NCBI GenBank assembly: GCA_021813195.1
Contig: JAKALI010000011.1
Span: forward strand, 1-21,858
Length of the DNA stretch: 21,858 nt
DNA from: Pseudomonadota bacterium
Lineage (GTDB): Bacteria > Pseudomonadota > Alphaproteobacteria > Rhizobiales > Hyphomicrobiaceae
Direction: 5' to 3'
Shown here: positions 1 through 7,475 of the stretch, one piece after another
How positions within the stretch are numbered: the first letter of the stretch is position 1
How the letters are laid out: the number at the start of each line of letters is the position of its first letter
The notes under the pieces: generated by a model
Database searches by the model: none
What the model was told of the DNA's origin: nothing
What the model saw: the letters and a program-made list of their open reading frames with translations, nothing else
Made by a program: the position numbers and the translations under genes

Positions 1-947
1 GGCTGTTATTCCAGCTCTCCAGCGAGGCTGTGCTCGTGTTGGATGGATCGAGCCTGCGTGTTCTGGAAGCCAATCCCGCTGCCGCCAAGATTTTCGGCCG
101 CAATCACAAGAAGATCGCGGGCCGTCCACTACCCGAGCTCTTCGATGCCGACGGCATGGCGCGCGCCAATACATGGTTGGCGGCCCTCGTGGCGGCTGGC
201 CGGGCCGACGATATTCGCGTGAATGTGGACGGTAGCGGCTTGGAGGTTGTCGCATCGGCAGCCCTGTTCCGGCAGGACGCTGCCACGAACATTCTGATCC
301 GCCTTGTTCCCACGGCGTCCGGGGCCTCGGCGTGGCTCAAGTCCCGTTCGAGCCTGCTCGACGTCATTGCCAAGCTGCCTGACGGGTTCGTCGTCACGGA
401 TGTCAATCGCCGGATCCTGTCGGCGAATGCGGCGTTCGTCGAGTTGACCCAGATGGCAACGGAGCAACAAGTGCGTGACGAGCCAATCGATCGCTGGCTC
501 GGTCGGCACCCCGTCGATGTCGATGTGCTAATAAAGAGCCTCAAGCAAACCGGGCAAGTCCGCAATTTCGCAACGGCACTGCGCGGCGAATATGGCGGCG
601 TCGAGGATGTCGAGGTCTCTGCGGTCGCCGTTCAGGCGGGTGAGCAGCCGTGTTACGGGTTCACCATCCGCAGCGTGCTGAAGCGTCCAGATGCCGAGAT
701 GAACGGCCAGCGGATGAAGCCACGTTCGGTGGAGCAGCTGACAGAGTTGGTCGGCCGGGTTCCGCTCAAGGATCTTGTGCGCGAGTCCACGGACATGATC
801 GAGCGTTTGTGCATCGAGGCTGCCCTCGAGCTGACAAACGATAACCGGGCATCGGCCGCCGAAATTCTGGGACTGAGCCGCCAAGGTCTCTACTCCAAGC
901 TGCGCCGTCATGGGCTTGGCGATCTTGACACTGCCAACGACGATTGA
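1..947 (+). CDS. ppsR: PpsR/CrtJ redox-responsive repressor of photosynthesis genes, 5'-truncated by window edge
   Basis: This is the C-terminal part of the PpsR/CrtJ transcriptional regulator, which represses bch, crt and puc genes under oxic or high-light conditions. The frame is open to the left edge of the window (first full codon at position 3), so the true start lies outside; the family is usually about 460-470 residues, so roughly 150 are missing. Counting from the GTG at 30, there is a PAS-like segment (about 1-95), a second PAS domain (about 108-215) and a C-terminal Fis-type helix-turn-helix (about 262-297, with NRASAAEILGLSRQGLYSKL). Two cysteines are visible, Cys208 and Cys261. 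Cys261, just before the helix-turn-helix in RLCIEAALEL, lies where family members carry a redox-active Cys. Its location next to bchG matches other PGCs, and its consensus sites occur across this window. The family assignment is firm. Confidence 0.95.
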   Translation, partial: LLFQLSSEAVLVLDGSSLRVLEANPAAAKIFGRNHKKIAGRPLPELFDADGMARANTWLAALVAAGRADDIRVNVDGSGLEVVASAALFRQDAATNILIRLVPTASGASAWLKSRSSLLDVIAKLPDGFVVTDVNRRILSANAAFVELTQMATEQQVRDEPIDRWLGRHPVDVDVLIKSLKQTGQVRNFATALRGEYGGVEDVEVSAVAVQAGEQPCYGFTIRSVLKRPDAEMNGQRMKPRSVEQLTELVGRVPLKDLVRESTDMIERLCIEAALELTNDNRASAAEILGLSRQGLYSKLRRHGLGDLDTANDD

Positions 948-1084
948 GCGCGTTGGTTCGTCCATTCTGACAACGTCTGGTCCTCGTGCTTGGCTGCTTA
1001 GAACGCAGGCCAGCGCTCGTTTACACAGCAGCGGATCGTATGACTGCCATGGTTGGCGGTCTTCTCATGATCAGCGCGGGAAAC

Positions 1085-1125
1085 TGTAATTCTAAATTGA
1101 CAGTATGAAGTGTCAGGCGTAGCGT
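1085..1125 (+). promoter_or_regulatory. bchG promoter with PpsR-type operator
   Basis: A perfect TGT-N12-ACA palindrome (PpsR/CrtJ consensus) lies at 1085-1102. After an 8-bp gap a second half, TGTCA, begins at 1111; its right half is degenerate (TTC instead of ACA). Paired sites spaced 8 bp are the arrangement known for cooperative CrtJ binding. The first site contains a sigma-70-like -35 TTGACA (1097-1102), followed 17 bp later by TAGCGT (1120-1125) as a weak -10. A start of transcription about 7 bp further on would fall at about 1132, next to the bchG ATG at 1133. The motif is seen directly; promoter activity is inferred. Confidence 0.7.
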
Positions 1126-1132
1126 TTCCGCT

Positions 1133-2041
1133 ATGGCTACGCCCGTTGTGACAGCGTCGCGATTTGATCCGCTGGCCGTGATCGAGCTCTTAAAGCCGAT
1201 CACCTGGTTCCCGCCGATGTGGGCTTTGGCGTGCGGCGTGGTTTCGTCCGGATTTTCTTTCGGAGCGGGTCCCTGGCATTTGGTGCTCGTCGGTATTCCG
1301 TTGGCAGGTCCCCTCGTGTGCGGGACGAGCCAGGCTGTGAACGACTGGTATGATCGCCACGTTGACGCCATCAACGAACCCAACCGGCCAATACCGTCTG
1401 GCCGTATTCCTGGACGCATGGGGCTACATATCGCTGTCCTCTGGACGATGCTTTCCCTTGCAGTCTCGACCCTGTTGGGAGTGTGGGGTTTCGCAGCCGC
1501 AGCGCTCGGTCTCACGCTCGCGTGGGCCTATAGTGCGCCACCGGTGCGCTTGAAATGCAATGGCTGGTGGGGCAACGCGGCCGTTGGCCTATGTTACGAG
1601 GGATTGCCGTGGTTCACTGGCGCGCTCGTCATGTCCTCAGCGTTTCCCGGCTACGAAGTCGTCGCTCTGGCCTTGCTCTACAGCATTGGCGCGCACGGCA
1701 TCATGACGCTCAATGACTTCAAGTCCATCGAGGGCGACGTCCGCATGGGTGTGCGCTCGCTGCCGGTGCAATTGGGAGCAGAACGTGCGGCGCGACTGGC
1801 CTGTATTGTCATGGCCGTTCCCCAGATGGTCGTCGCGCTGTTGCTGGTAGCCTGGGGGCACTATGGCCACGCTGTGCTGGTGGCAGCCGTTCTGCTCGGT
1901 CAGATCGGATTGATGACACGCCTCCTGCGCGCACCCCGCGAACTCGCACCCTGGTACAACGCGACCGGTATTACGCTCTATGTCTCGGGCATGATGGTGG
2001 CCGCATTTGCGATCCGTCCCGATGCGGTCCTGCTGTCATGA
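1133..2041 (+). CDS. bchG: Bacteriochlorophyll synthase (geranylgeranyl transferase) BchG
   Basis: This integral-membrane UbiA-superfamily prenyltransferase esterifies bacteriochlorophyllide with geranylgeranyl diphosphate, the last-but-one stage of bacteriochlorophyll synthesis. At 302 residues it has the normal family length. The first Asp-rich prenyl-diphosphate/Mg site is at residues 70-90 (NDWYDRHVDAINEPNRPIPS), and the second conserved cytosolic loop is at about 190-212 (MTLNDFKSIEGD, then RSLPVQLG). Both match chlorophyll/BChl synthases, and hydrophobic helices fill the rest. The ATG at 1133 has no Shine-Dalgarno sequence and lies just downstream of a PpsR-type operator, suggesting a leaderless message. 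The stop overlaps the next gene by 4 bp (ATGA), so the two are probably translationally coupled. Confidence 0.96.
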   Translation: MATPVVTASRFDPLAVIELLKPITWFPPMWALACGVVSSGFSFGAGPWHLVLVGIPLAGPLVCGTSQAVNDWYDRHVDAINEPNRPIPSGRIPGRMGLHIAVLWTMLSLAVSTLLGVWGFAAAALGLTLAWAYSAPPVRLKCNGWWGNAAVGLCYEGLPWFTGALVMSSAFPGYEVVALALLYSIGAHGIMTLNDFKSIEGDVRMGVRSLPVQLGAERAARLACIVMAVPQMVVALLLVAWGHYGHAVLVAAVLLGQIGLMTRLLRAPRELAPWYNATGITLYVSGMMVAAFAIRPDAVLLS

Positions 2042-3507
2042 TCCAGGCCGATGCAAAGGATGATGCAAAGGATACAGAATTGATGGAAAAAGCATCCCAT
2101 CCAAGTGACGCGGCTCACGCGCCGAATGCCATCGGATGGCTTGGCATCGTGCGATTGGGGCTCGTGCAGACGGCGCTGGGTGCCATCGTTGTCCTCACGA
2201 CCTCCACCATGAATCGCGTGATGGTGGTTGAATTGATGTTGCCAGCCATGCTGCCTGGCGCACTCGTTGCCCTTCACTATGCTCTGCAGTTTCTGCGCCC
2301 GCGCTGGGGATACGGCTCAGACACAGGCGGGCGCCGCACGCCGTGGATCCTATTTGGAATGTCAACGCTGGCGACCGGCGGGGTTGGTGCTGCCATTGCA
2401 ATTGCAGTTATGGAGGTCAATCTGACGGCGGGTCTGCTGTTGGCCACGCTCGCCTTCACGTTGGTTGGTATCGGTGTCGGCGCGGCGGGAACCAATCTCT
2501 TGGCGCTGCTGGCAACCCGCGTGGCACCTGAGCGTCGAGCCCCCGCCGCAACGATCGTTTGGCTCATGATGATTGCGGGGTTCGTCGTGACGACCATCAC
2601 GGCGGGGCATCATCTCGATCCCTATTCGAGCACGCGCCTCGTTGCGGTGACAGCGGTGGTGAGCCTGGCTGCGCTCGTCTTGGCGGTCGTTGCGCTGTGG
2701 AACGTGGAGCATGTCGCCGGTGGGTCGATGAGCCCCTCTGAGAACAATCGTGCTGCGCCTGAGAGCGCAGGTTCTTCTTCTTCTTGTGCTGCTGCTGCGC
2801 AACCGTTCATGGCAGCGCTCGCTGAAGTCTGGCGTGAACCTCAGGCGCGGCAATTCACGATCTTCGTTTTCATATCCATGCTCGCCTACAGCATGCAGGA
2901 TCTTATACTTGAACCCTTCGCGGGGATCGCCTTTGCGATGACACCCGGTCAGTCGACGAAATTGTCGGGTGTCCAGCACGCGGGCGTGTTCGCCGGCATG
3001 ATCCTGGTCGCATTGAGCGCCAACGGGAAACTTGGCTTTGGCACGCTCAGGGCGTGGACCATAGGTGGATGCATTGCATCGGCGATCACGCTCGCCGGGC
3101 TTGTGCTTGCGGGCATCTCGGCCCCCGACTGGCCACTGTCCCACACCGTATTCCTGCTTGGGCTCGCCAACGGCGCGTTCGCTGTCGCGGCGATTGGAAC
3201 GATGATGGGTCTTGCTGGACAAGGTCGCGCACAACGCGAGGGCGTGCGGATGGGAATGTGGGGCGCCGCGCAGGCGATCGCATTTGGTCTCGGCGGGTTT
3301 TTCGGTGCTGTAAGTGCTGACATCATCCGCCAGTTCGGCGTCGCGCCGGGGCCGGCTTTCACGATCGTTTTTGCGCTGGAGGCCGTGTTGTTCCTCATCT
3401 CCGCCAGGCTTGCGGCCGCAGCTATCCCGCATCAGGCCGCGGTTCGGCCGACACCGGCTGAGCCCAGTCTCCCAGCAGGCATCGTACCGCTAGAAAACCG
3501 TATGTGA
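2038..3507 (+). CDS. PucC/LhaA-family (BCD) major facilitator protein, ORF428 type
   Basis: This 489-residue polytopic membrane protein belongs to the bacteriochlorophyll delivery (BCD) branch of the major facilitator superfamily, with PucC, LhaA and the ORF428 protein found between bchG and bchP in other PGCs. Family members assist assembly of light-harvesting complexes, possibly by handling BChl. Visible hallmarks are the N-terminal region IGWLGIVRLGLVQTALG, the signature NRVMVVELMLPA, and RPRWGYGSDTGGRRTPWI in the first cytoplasmic loop. About twelve hydrophobic segments follow. A cytoplasmic tail of about 33 residues precedes the first helix. A low-complexity loop (residues 246-254, SSSSCAAAA) lies near the middle, where the two six-helix halves meet. 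The start overlaps the bchG stop by 4 bp and lacks its own ribosome-binding site. The exact substrate is unknown. Confidence 0.93.
   Translation: MIQADAKDDAKDTELMEKASHPSDAAHAPNAIGWLGIVRLGLVQTALGAIVVLTTSTMNRVMVVELMLPAMLPGALVALHYALQFLRPRWGYGSDTGGRRTPWILFGMSTLATGGVGAAIAIAVMEVNLTAGLLLATLAFTLVGIGVGAAGTNLLALLATRVAPERRAPAATIVWLMMIAGFVVTTITAGHHLDPYSSTRLVAVTAVVSLAALVLAVVALWNVEHVAGGSMSPSENNRAAPESAGSSSSCAAAAQPFMAALAEVWREPQARQFTIFVFISMLAYSMQDLILEPFAGIAFAMTPGQSTKLSGVQHAGVFAGMILVALSANGKLGFGTLRAWTIGGCIASAITLAGLVLAGISAPDWPLSHTVFLLGLANGAFAVAAIGTMMGLAGQGRAQREGVRMGMWGAAQAIAFGLGGFFGAVSADIIRQFGVAPGPAFTIVFALEAVLFLISARLAAAAIPHQAAVRPTPAEPSLPAGIVPLENRM
2773..2799 (+). repeat. Short trinucleotide run inside the PucC-like gene
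   Basis: Four TCT codons are followed by TGT, three GCT and one GCG, encoding four Ser, one Cys and four Ala in the central loop of the transporter. This is a short microsatellite-like tract in an otherwise non-repetitive GC-rich gene. It lies in frame, so unit gain or loss would not disrupt translation. Confidence 0.6.
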
Positions 3508-3517
3508 CGAGGGGCAG

Positions 3518-4720
3518 ATGAACCGGATCGAGACCTACGATGCCGTGGTGGTGGGGGGCGGACCAGCCGGGGCAACCGCCGCCATGGATTTGGCAGACGC
3601 AGGCCACCGTGTGCTGCTGCTGGATCGAGAGGGACGCATCAAGCCGTGTGGGGGTGCTATCCCACCGCGGTTGATCGCGGATTTCAATATCCCTGATGAC
3701 TTGCTCGTGGCGCGCATTTCCAGCGCCCGCATCGTCTCTCCGACAGCCAAAATCGCTGACATGCCTATCAACGGTGGTTTTGTCGGCATGGTCGATCGGG
3801 AAACGTTCGATCCCTGGTTGCGCGCCCGAGCGGGCGAGCATGGCGCTGAAGTGCGGTCGGCAACATTCGAGCGGTTGGAACGCGACGCCGATGGTGTGGC
3901 GCTCATCACTTACCGTACGGCGCGAGCAGGCGGCAGTTATGAAGAAACGTCGGTGCGCGCCCGCGCTGTCATCGGCGCTGATGGTGCCAATTCCCTCGTC
4001 GCGCGGCAGACGATGCTGGCTGCCGATCGGCCTTCGTTCGTGTTTGCCTATCACGAGATTATTCGCAGTCCGGCGAGTATCAACAAGGATCAATACCAGC
4101 CGGCCCGCTGTGATGTTCACTACGATGGGCGCCTGTCGCCCGACTTCTATGCCTGGATCTTTCCGCATGGCGATACCGCGAGTATCGGAACAGGCTCGGC
4201 GAACAAAGGGTTCTCGCTGCGTAAGGCCGTCGGTGACTTACGGGTCGCGACGGGGCTCGATGGATGCGAGACTGTGCGCTGCGAGGGCGCACCTATTCCA
4301 CTGCGACCCCGCAAGCGCTGGGACAACGGCCGCGATGTCGTGCTGGCTGGAGATGCGGCAGGTGTCGTGGCCCCGGCCTCGGGCGAGGGCATCTATTACG
4401 CCATGTATGGGGGGCGTCTGGCGGCTCAGGCGGTGGACCGCTTTCTCCATACGTCAGATGCGCGAGACCTCGCTCTGGCGCGTAAGAAGTTCATGAAGGC
4501 CCACGGAACCGTGTTCTGGGTTCTCGGTATGATGCAGCACTTCTGGTATCGCGATGACAATCGCCGCGAGCGCTTCGTCAACATCTGCCGGGACAAGGAT
4601 GTCCAAGAGCTCACTTGGCAATCCTACATGCACAAGGAACTCGTGCGCGCAAAGCCTGCAGCGCACGTGCGTATCTTCTTCAAAGATTTGGCCCACTTGT
4701 GCGGGATTGTCCCGCCATGA
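3518..4720 (+). CDS. bchP: Geranylgeranyl reductase BchP
   Basis: This FAD-dependent reductase saturates three double bonds of the geranylgeranyl tail to give phytyl-bacteriochlorophyll. The 400-residue protein starts with a dinucleotide-binding fold (GGGPAG at residues 13-18). It also has the family segment KPCGGAIPPRL, the second FAD motif VVLAGDAAGVVAPASGEGI, and a C-terminus rich in aromatic and basic residues, all typical of BchP/ChlP. A good ribosome-binding site (GAGGGG) sits a few bases before the ATG, and only 10 bp separate it from the upstream transporter gene. The order bchG-transporter-bchP is the standard PGC block, so these three very likely share a transcript. No missing residues were noticed. 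Confidence 0.96.
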   Translation: MNRIETYDAVVVGGGPAGATAAMDLADAGHRVLLLDREGRIKPCGGAIPPRLIADFNIPDDLLVARISSARIVSPTAKIADMPINGGFVGMVDRETFDPWLRARAGEHGAEVRSATFERLERDADGVALITYRTARAGGSYEETSVRARAVIGADGANSLVARQTMLAADRPSFVFAYHEIIRSPASINKDQYQPARCDVHYDGRLSPDFYAWIFPHGDTASIGTGSANKGFSLRKAVGDLRVATGLDGCETVRCEGAPIPLRPRKRWDNGRDVVLAGDAAGVVAPASGEGIYYAMYGGRLAAQAVDRFLHTSDARDLALARKKFMKAHGTVFWVLGMMQHFWYRDDNRRERFVNICRDKDVQELTWQSYMHKELVRAKPAAHVRIFFKDLAHLCGIVPP

Positions 4721-4786
4721 TGGGCTCAATGCAAATGTGGCGGTACCGAACGCGGGGGTCTCGCGGTCGGAGAAGCGCGGGTCGGT

Positions 4787-5116
4787 ATGGATGAACTCTT
4801 CCAAAGCGGTCGCATCGTCGACATTATTCTGGGGCTGATGCTGCTCGAGTGTCTCGCGCTTTGGCTGTTCAAGCGCACGACCGGAATCGGTCCCCCATTT
4901 CTTGCGCTCCTCCCTAATCTTGCGGCCGGCGGCTTTTTGCTGCTGGCCGTGCGTTCTGCTCTTACAGGCGCAGATTGGTTTGCGGCCGCCTTCTGTCTGG
5001 CGATGGCACTCCTTGCGCACATTGCCGATCTTGTTTTCCGGTTCGCATCGTGGCGCGCTGGAAATCCACAATGGGGACTTGGCAGCGCTGAGGGGACGCC
5101 AGGGGGTGCCCCATGA
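4787..5116 (+). CDS. Small three-helix membrane protein, function unknown
   Basis: I do not recognise this 109-residue protein. It has three hydrophobic segments long enough to span a membrane: about 10-28 (IVDIILGLMLLECLALWLF), 37-58 and 61-86 (ending in LAHIADLVFRF). The tail is short, polar and Gly/Pro-rich. It begins 66 bp after bchP with a weak ribosome-binding site, and its stop overlaps the next ATG by 4 bp (ATGA), so it is probably translated together with the HAD-CBS gene. Context suggests a role linked to pigment synthesis or membrane assembly, but the sequence gives no catalytic motif. It is accepted as a real gene because of the tight overlap, the coherent hydrophobic pattern, and the absence of a better frame here. 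Confidence 0.8.
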   Translation: MDELFQSGRIVDIILGLMLLECLALWLFKRTTGIGPPFLALLPNLAAGGFLLLAVRSALTGADWFAAAFCLAMALLAHIADLVFRFASWRAGNPQWGLGSAEGTPGGAP

Positions 5117-6357
5117 CATTGCAGGCGCTCATCATTCGCGCCGATGGGGTCCTTGCCGATGTCGACGAGGTCGAGCGAGACGTGCTGAACCACGTGTTGA
5201 ACGAGGCGGGTCTTAAGGGCAACCTCAAGCGCGCCGATTATGAACGTCTGGCCGTCTTGCCAACCTGGCGCGACCGCATCGGACTCGTGGTGCGCAACCA
5301 ACTGCCCGACACCACGGAAACCCACGATCTCGAACAACTCGTGGAGGCGATGTGTCGCCATTTTTCAACGGTGCTGCTGGACAAACTCGCCTCAGGTGAA
5401 GTTGATCCATTGCCCGGCGTTCGCGAGACCGTTGCCGCGGCGCGACGCGAAAGACTAACCGTCGTCATGACGACCCTGCTCGAGGGTGGCGTAGGACAAC
5501 GGCTCGTGAACGCCCTCCTCGGTACGACGCTCGCCTCGGCAGTCAAAGTGGTATGCGATTGTGCGCAACGGCCTGGTGCCCGGTCCAGCAGGCCCGATCT
5601 CGCGTCTCTCTATCAGCGCGCCTTGCAGGTTGCCAGGGTCGAACCACAAGATTGTTTGGTTCTCGAAAACACACCAGAGGGGACGGTGGCAGCCCGCGAC
5701 CTCGGTATTCAAACGATTATTGCTGTCGGGTTTCCTACTCAAACGGCCAAGATCGATGGCGTGCTTTTTGCCATCGCGGATTTGTCGGAACTGGCAGGGC
5801 GCGAAAGCGATGTGTCGGGAGATTCGATCTGGCCCAGCGAAGGCGCCGAGATCCTGTCGGCTCTGCGCGGTGCTCACGCGGGGCATCGCGATATTTTCGG
5901 CAAACTTCAGAGGAGCTATGCCATGAAAGTCTCCGACATCCTGAAGGACAAGGGCAGTGCCGTTAAATCCATCTCTGCGGAGGAGACGATCCTCAATCTC
6001 GCCCGGCGCATGAAAGCGGACGGGGTAGGAGCGATGGTTGTCATGCGCGACGACGCCACCCTCGATGGCATCATCACCGAGCGCGACATCGCTAATGGCC
6101 TGGCGACCCACGGGGAAGCCCTACTGGGCATGAAAGTTTCTCAGTTGATGACGCGGTCGGTCGTAACATGTGCGCCAGAGGAATCCATCGCACATGTTGC
6201 GCGCACGATGACACAGCGCAGGTTCCGTCACATGCCGGTTATCAAGGATGGCGAGTTGATTGGTCTTGTGAGTATCGGTGACGTTCTCAAGTATCGATTG
6301 GACGAGCTGCAACTGGAGACGAACGTACTGCGCGACTTCCTCATCGCGAGGGGATAA
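5113..6357 (+). CDS. HAD-like (pseudo)phosphatase fused to a CBS-domain pair
   Basis: This 414-residue fusion protein has two parts. Residues 1 to about 228 resemble HAD hydrolases of the beta-phosphoglucomutase/CbbY type. Residues 271-414 form a tandem CBS (Bateman) module like stand-alone alphaproteobacterial CBS proteins (MKVSDILKDKG at its start, then GIITERDIANGL and RHMPVIKDGELIGLVSIGDV). The HAD core looks catalytically impaired. Motif I normally reads DxDGV, but here residues 9-13 are RADGV, so the nucleophilic Asp is Arg9. In motif IV the usual Glu-Asp pair is Glu185-Asn186. CBS pairs commonly bind adenine nucleotides and control attached domains. The gene overlaps the small membrane protein gene by 4 bp and precedes bchI by 74 bp. 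A regulatory rather than enzymatic role in the PGC is my inference. Confidence 0.85.
   Translation: MTLQALIIRADGVLADVDEVERDVLNHVLNEAGLKGNLKRADYERLAVLPTWRDRIGLVVRNQLPDTTETHDLEQLVEAMCRHFSTVLLDKLASGEVDPLPGVRETVAAARRERLTVVMTTLLEGGVGQRLVNALLGTTLASAVKVVCDCAQRPGARSSRPDLASLYQRALQVARVEPQDCLVLENTPEGTVAARDLGIQTIIAVGFPTQTAKIDGVLFAIADLSELAGRESDVSGDSIWPSEGAEILSALRGAHAGHRDIFGKLQRSYAMKVSDILKDKGSAVKSISAEETILNLARRMKADGVGAMVVMRDDATLDGIITERDIANGLATHGEALLGMKVSQLMTRSVVTCAPEESIAHVARTMTQRRFRHMPVIKDGELIGLVSIGDVLKYRLDELQLETNVLRDFLIARG
5911..5925 (+). promoter_or_regulatory. Internal ribosome-binding site and ATG before the CBS half
   Basis: A perfect AGGAG (5911-5915) lies 7 bases before an in-frame ATG at 5923. That ATG encodes Met271, the exact point where stand-alone CBS-pair proteins begin (MKVSDILK). 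Initiation here would give a separate 144-residue CBS protein in addition to the full fusion. This signal is stronger than that of most true starts nearby. The sequence is seen directly; use of the site is inferred. Confidence 0.6.
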
Positions 6358-6412
6358 GCCAAACTCACGCGAGTGCACTCAGCGTCCGCGCTGCCTCGGA
6401 ATGAAACAGATC

Positions 6413-6430
6413 TGTTGGACAATTGAGACA
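6413..6430 (+). promoter_or_regulatory. Candidate PpsR operator before bchI
   Basis: A perfect TGT-N12-ACA palindrome ends one base before the bchI ATG at 6432. No partner site at 8-bp spacing and no convincing -35/-10 pair were found, so this is the weakest of the operator candidates. It could act on a promoter inside the 74-bp gap or as a roadblock to read-through from the HAD-CBS gene. Confidence 0.45.
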
Positions 6431-6431
6431 C

Positions 6432-7475
6432 ATGCCTACGCTCTATCCCTTCTCCGCTATCGTCGGTCAGGATGAACTCAAACTGGCCCTCATCATCGCG
6501 GCTATCGACCAGAGTGTCGGCGGCGTATTGGCTCTGGGCGATCGAGGCACCGGCAAATCAACCGCGGTGCGAGCCCTGGCGGCGCTGTTGCCGCCGATAC
6601 CTGTCGTGGCCGGATGTGCATTCAATTGCGATCCAGCGGCAGGCTGCCAGGGTCACACGCATGGTGCTAAGGACGCGGGTGCCGTCGATCGCGTCGCGCT
6701 GACGAGCGTGCCGGTGGTCGATTTGCCGCTTGGTGCAACGGAAGATCGGGTCGTAGGGGCGCTCGATCTGGAGCGGGCACTCGTTCACGGCGAGAAAGCC
6801 TTTGAACCCGGGCTGCTCGCCCGGGCGCACCGGGGGTTCTTGTATATCGACGAGGTTAATCTGCTCGAGGATCACCTCGTCGATTTGTTGCTGGACGTGG
6901 CCGCATCGGGCGAGAACGTTGTCGAACGGGAAGGCTTGAGCATCCGTCATCCGGCACGCTTCGTGCTCGTGGGTACGGGTAATCCCGAGGAAGGCGAATT
7001 ACGACCGCAGCTTCTCGATCGCTTCGGTCTCGCCGTCGATGTGACGACGCCAACCGACATTGCGATGCGCGTTGAAATTGTTCGCCGCCGGGATGCGTTC
7101 GAGCGCGATCCGGCCGCGTTTGCGGCCGCTTGGGCCGGCGAAGAACAGCGCCTGCGGACTCTCATCTCAAATGCGCGAAGCCGTATCAGTTCGGTCGGCG
7201 TACCGAATGCCATCCTAGAACGGGCGGCGCAATTGTGCGTCGAGGTCGGCACGGACGGTTTGCGTGGCGAGTTGACATTGGTCCGGGCCGGGCGCGCCAT
7301 CGCGGCGCTCGAGGGTGCAAGCGAGGTTGAGGATGCGCACTTGCGCAAGATATCGACCATGGCGCTGCGCCACCGTCTGCGGCGTGGCCCCTTGACGGGA
7401 CCGGATTCCGGCGCGCGCGTGGAGCGTGCGGTCAGCGATCTGTTCGGCGGATCAGGCGAGCGCTTTGTGATATGA
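6432..7475 (+). CDS. bchI: Magnesium chelatase ATPase subunit BchI
   Basis: This AAA+ subunit of the Mg-chelatase hydrolyses ATP with BchD while BchH inserts Mg into protoporphyrin IX, the committed step to bacteriochlorophyll. From the ATG at 6432 the protein is 347 residues. Walker A is at 36-43 (GDRGTGKS), Walker B at 136-141 (FLYIDE). The BchI/ChlI segments VNLLEDHLVDLLLDVAASG and GNPEEGELRPQLLDRF, and the C-terminal sensor region GLRGELTLVRAGRA, are all intact. An in-frame TTG three codons upstream (6423) was not chosen because it lies inside the candidate operator and gives a less typical N-terminus. There is no clear ribosome-binding site. The stop overlaps the bchD start by 4 bp. Confidence 0.97.
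   Translation: MPTLYPFSAIVGQDELKLALIIAAIDQSVGGVLALGDRGTGKSTAVRALAALLPPIPVVAGCAFNCDPAAGCQGHTHGAKDAGAVDRVALTSVPVVDLPLGATEDRVVGALDLERALVHGEKAFEPGLLARAHRGFLYIDEVNLLEDHLVDLLLDVAASGENVVEREGLSIRHPARFVLVGTGNPEEGELRPQLLDRFGLAVDVTTPTDIAMRVEIVRRRDAFERDPAAFAAAWAGEEQRLRTLISNARSRISSVGVPNAILERAAQLCVEVGTDGLRGELTLVRAGRAIAALEGASEVEDAHLRKISTMALRHRLRRGPLTGPDSGARVERAVSDLFGGSGERFVI

Noticed and set aside
991..1012. Possible ppsR terminator hairpin (TGGCTGC / GCAGGCCA with one bulge)
   Set aside because: The stem is short and bulged and no T-run follows, so it does not meet the standard for an intrinsic terminator.
2362..3432. Long minus-strand open frame (356 codons) opposite the PucC-like gene
   Set aside because: Composition is typical of an antisense shadow in GC-rich DNA (Arg/His-rich, no domain), and the plus strand carries a clear transporter.
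4454..5119. Minus-strand open frame spanning the bchP end and the small membrane gene
   Set aside because: No homology or start signal seen; the plus-strand reading gives coherent membrane helices and a coupled stop/start.
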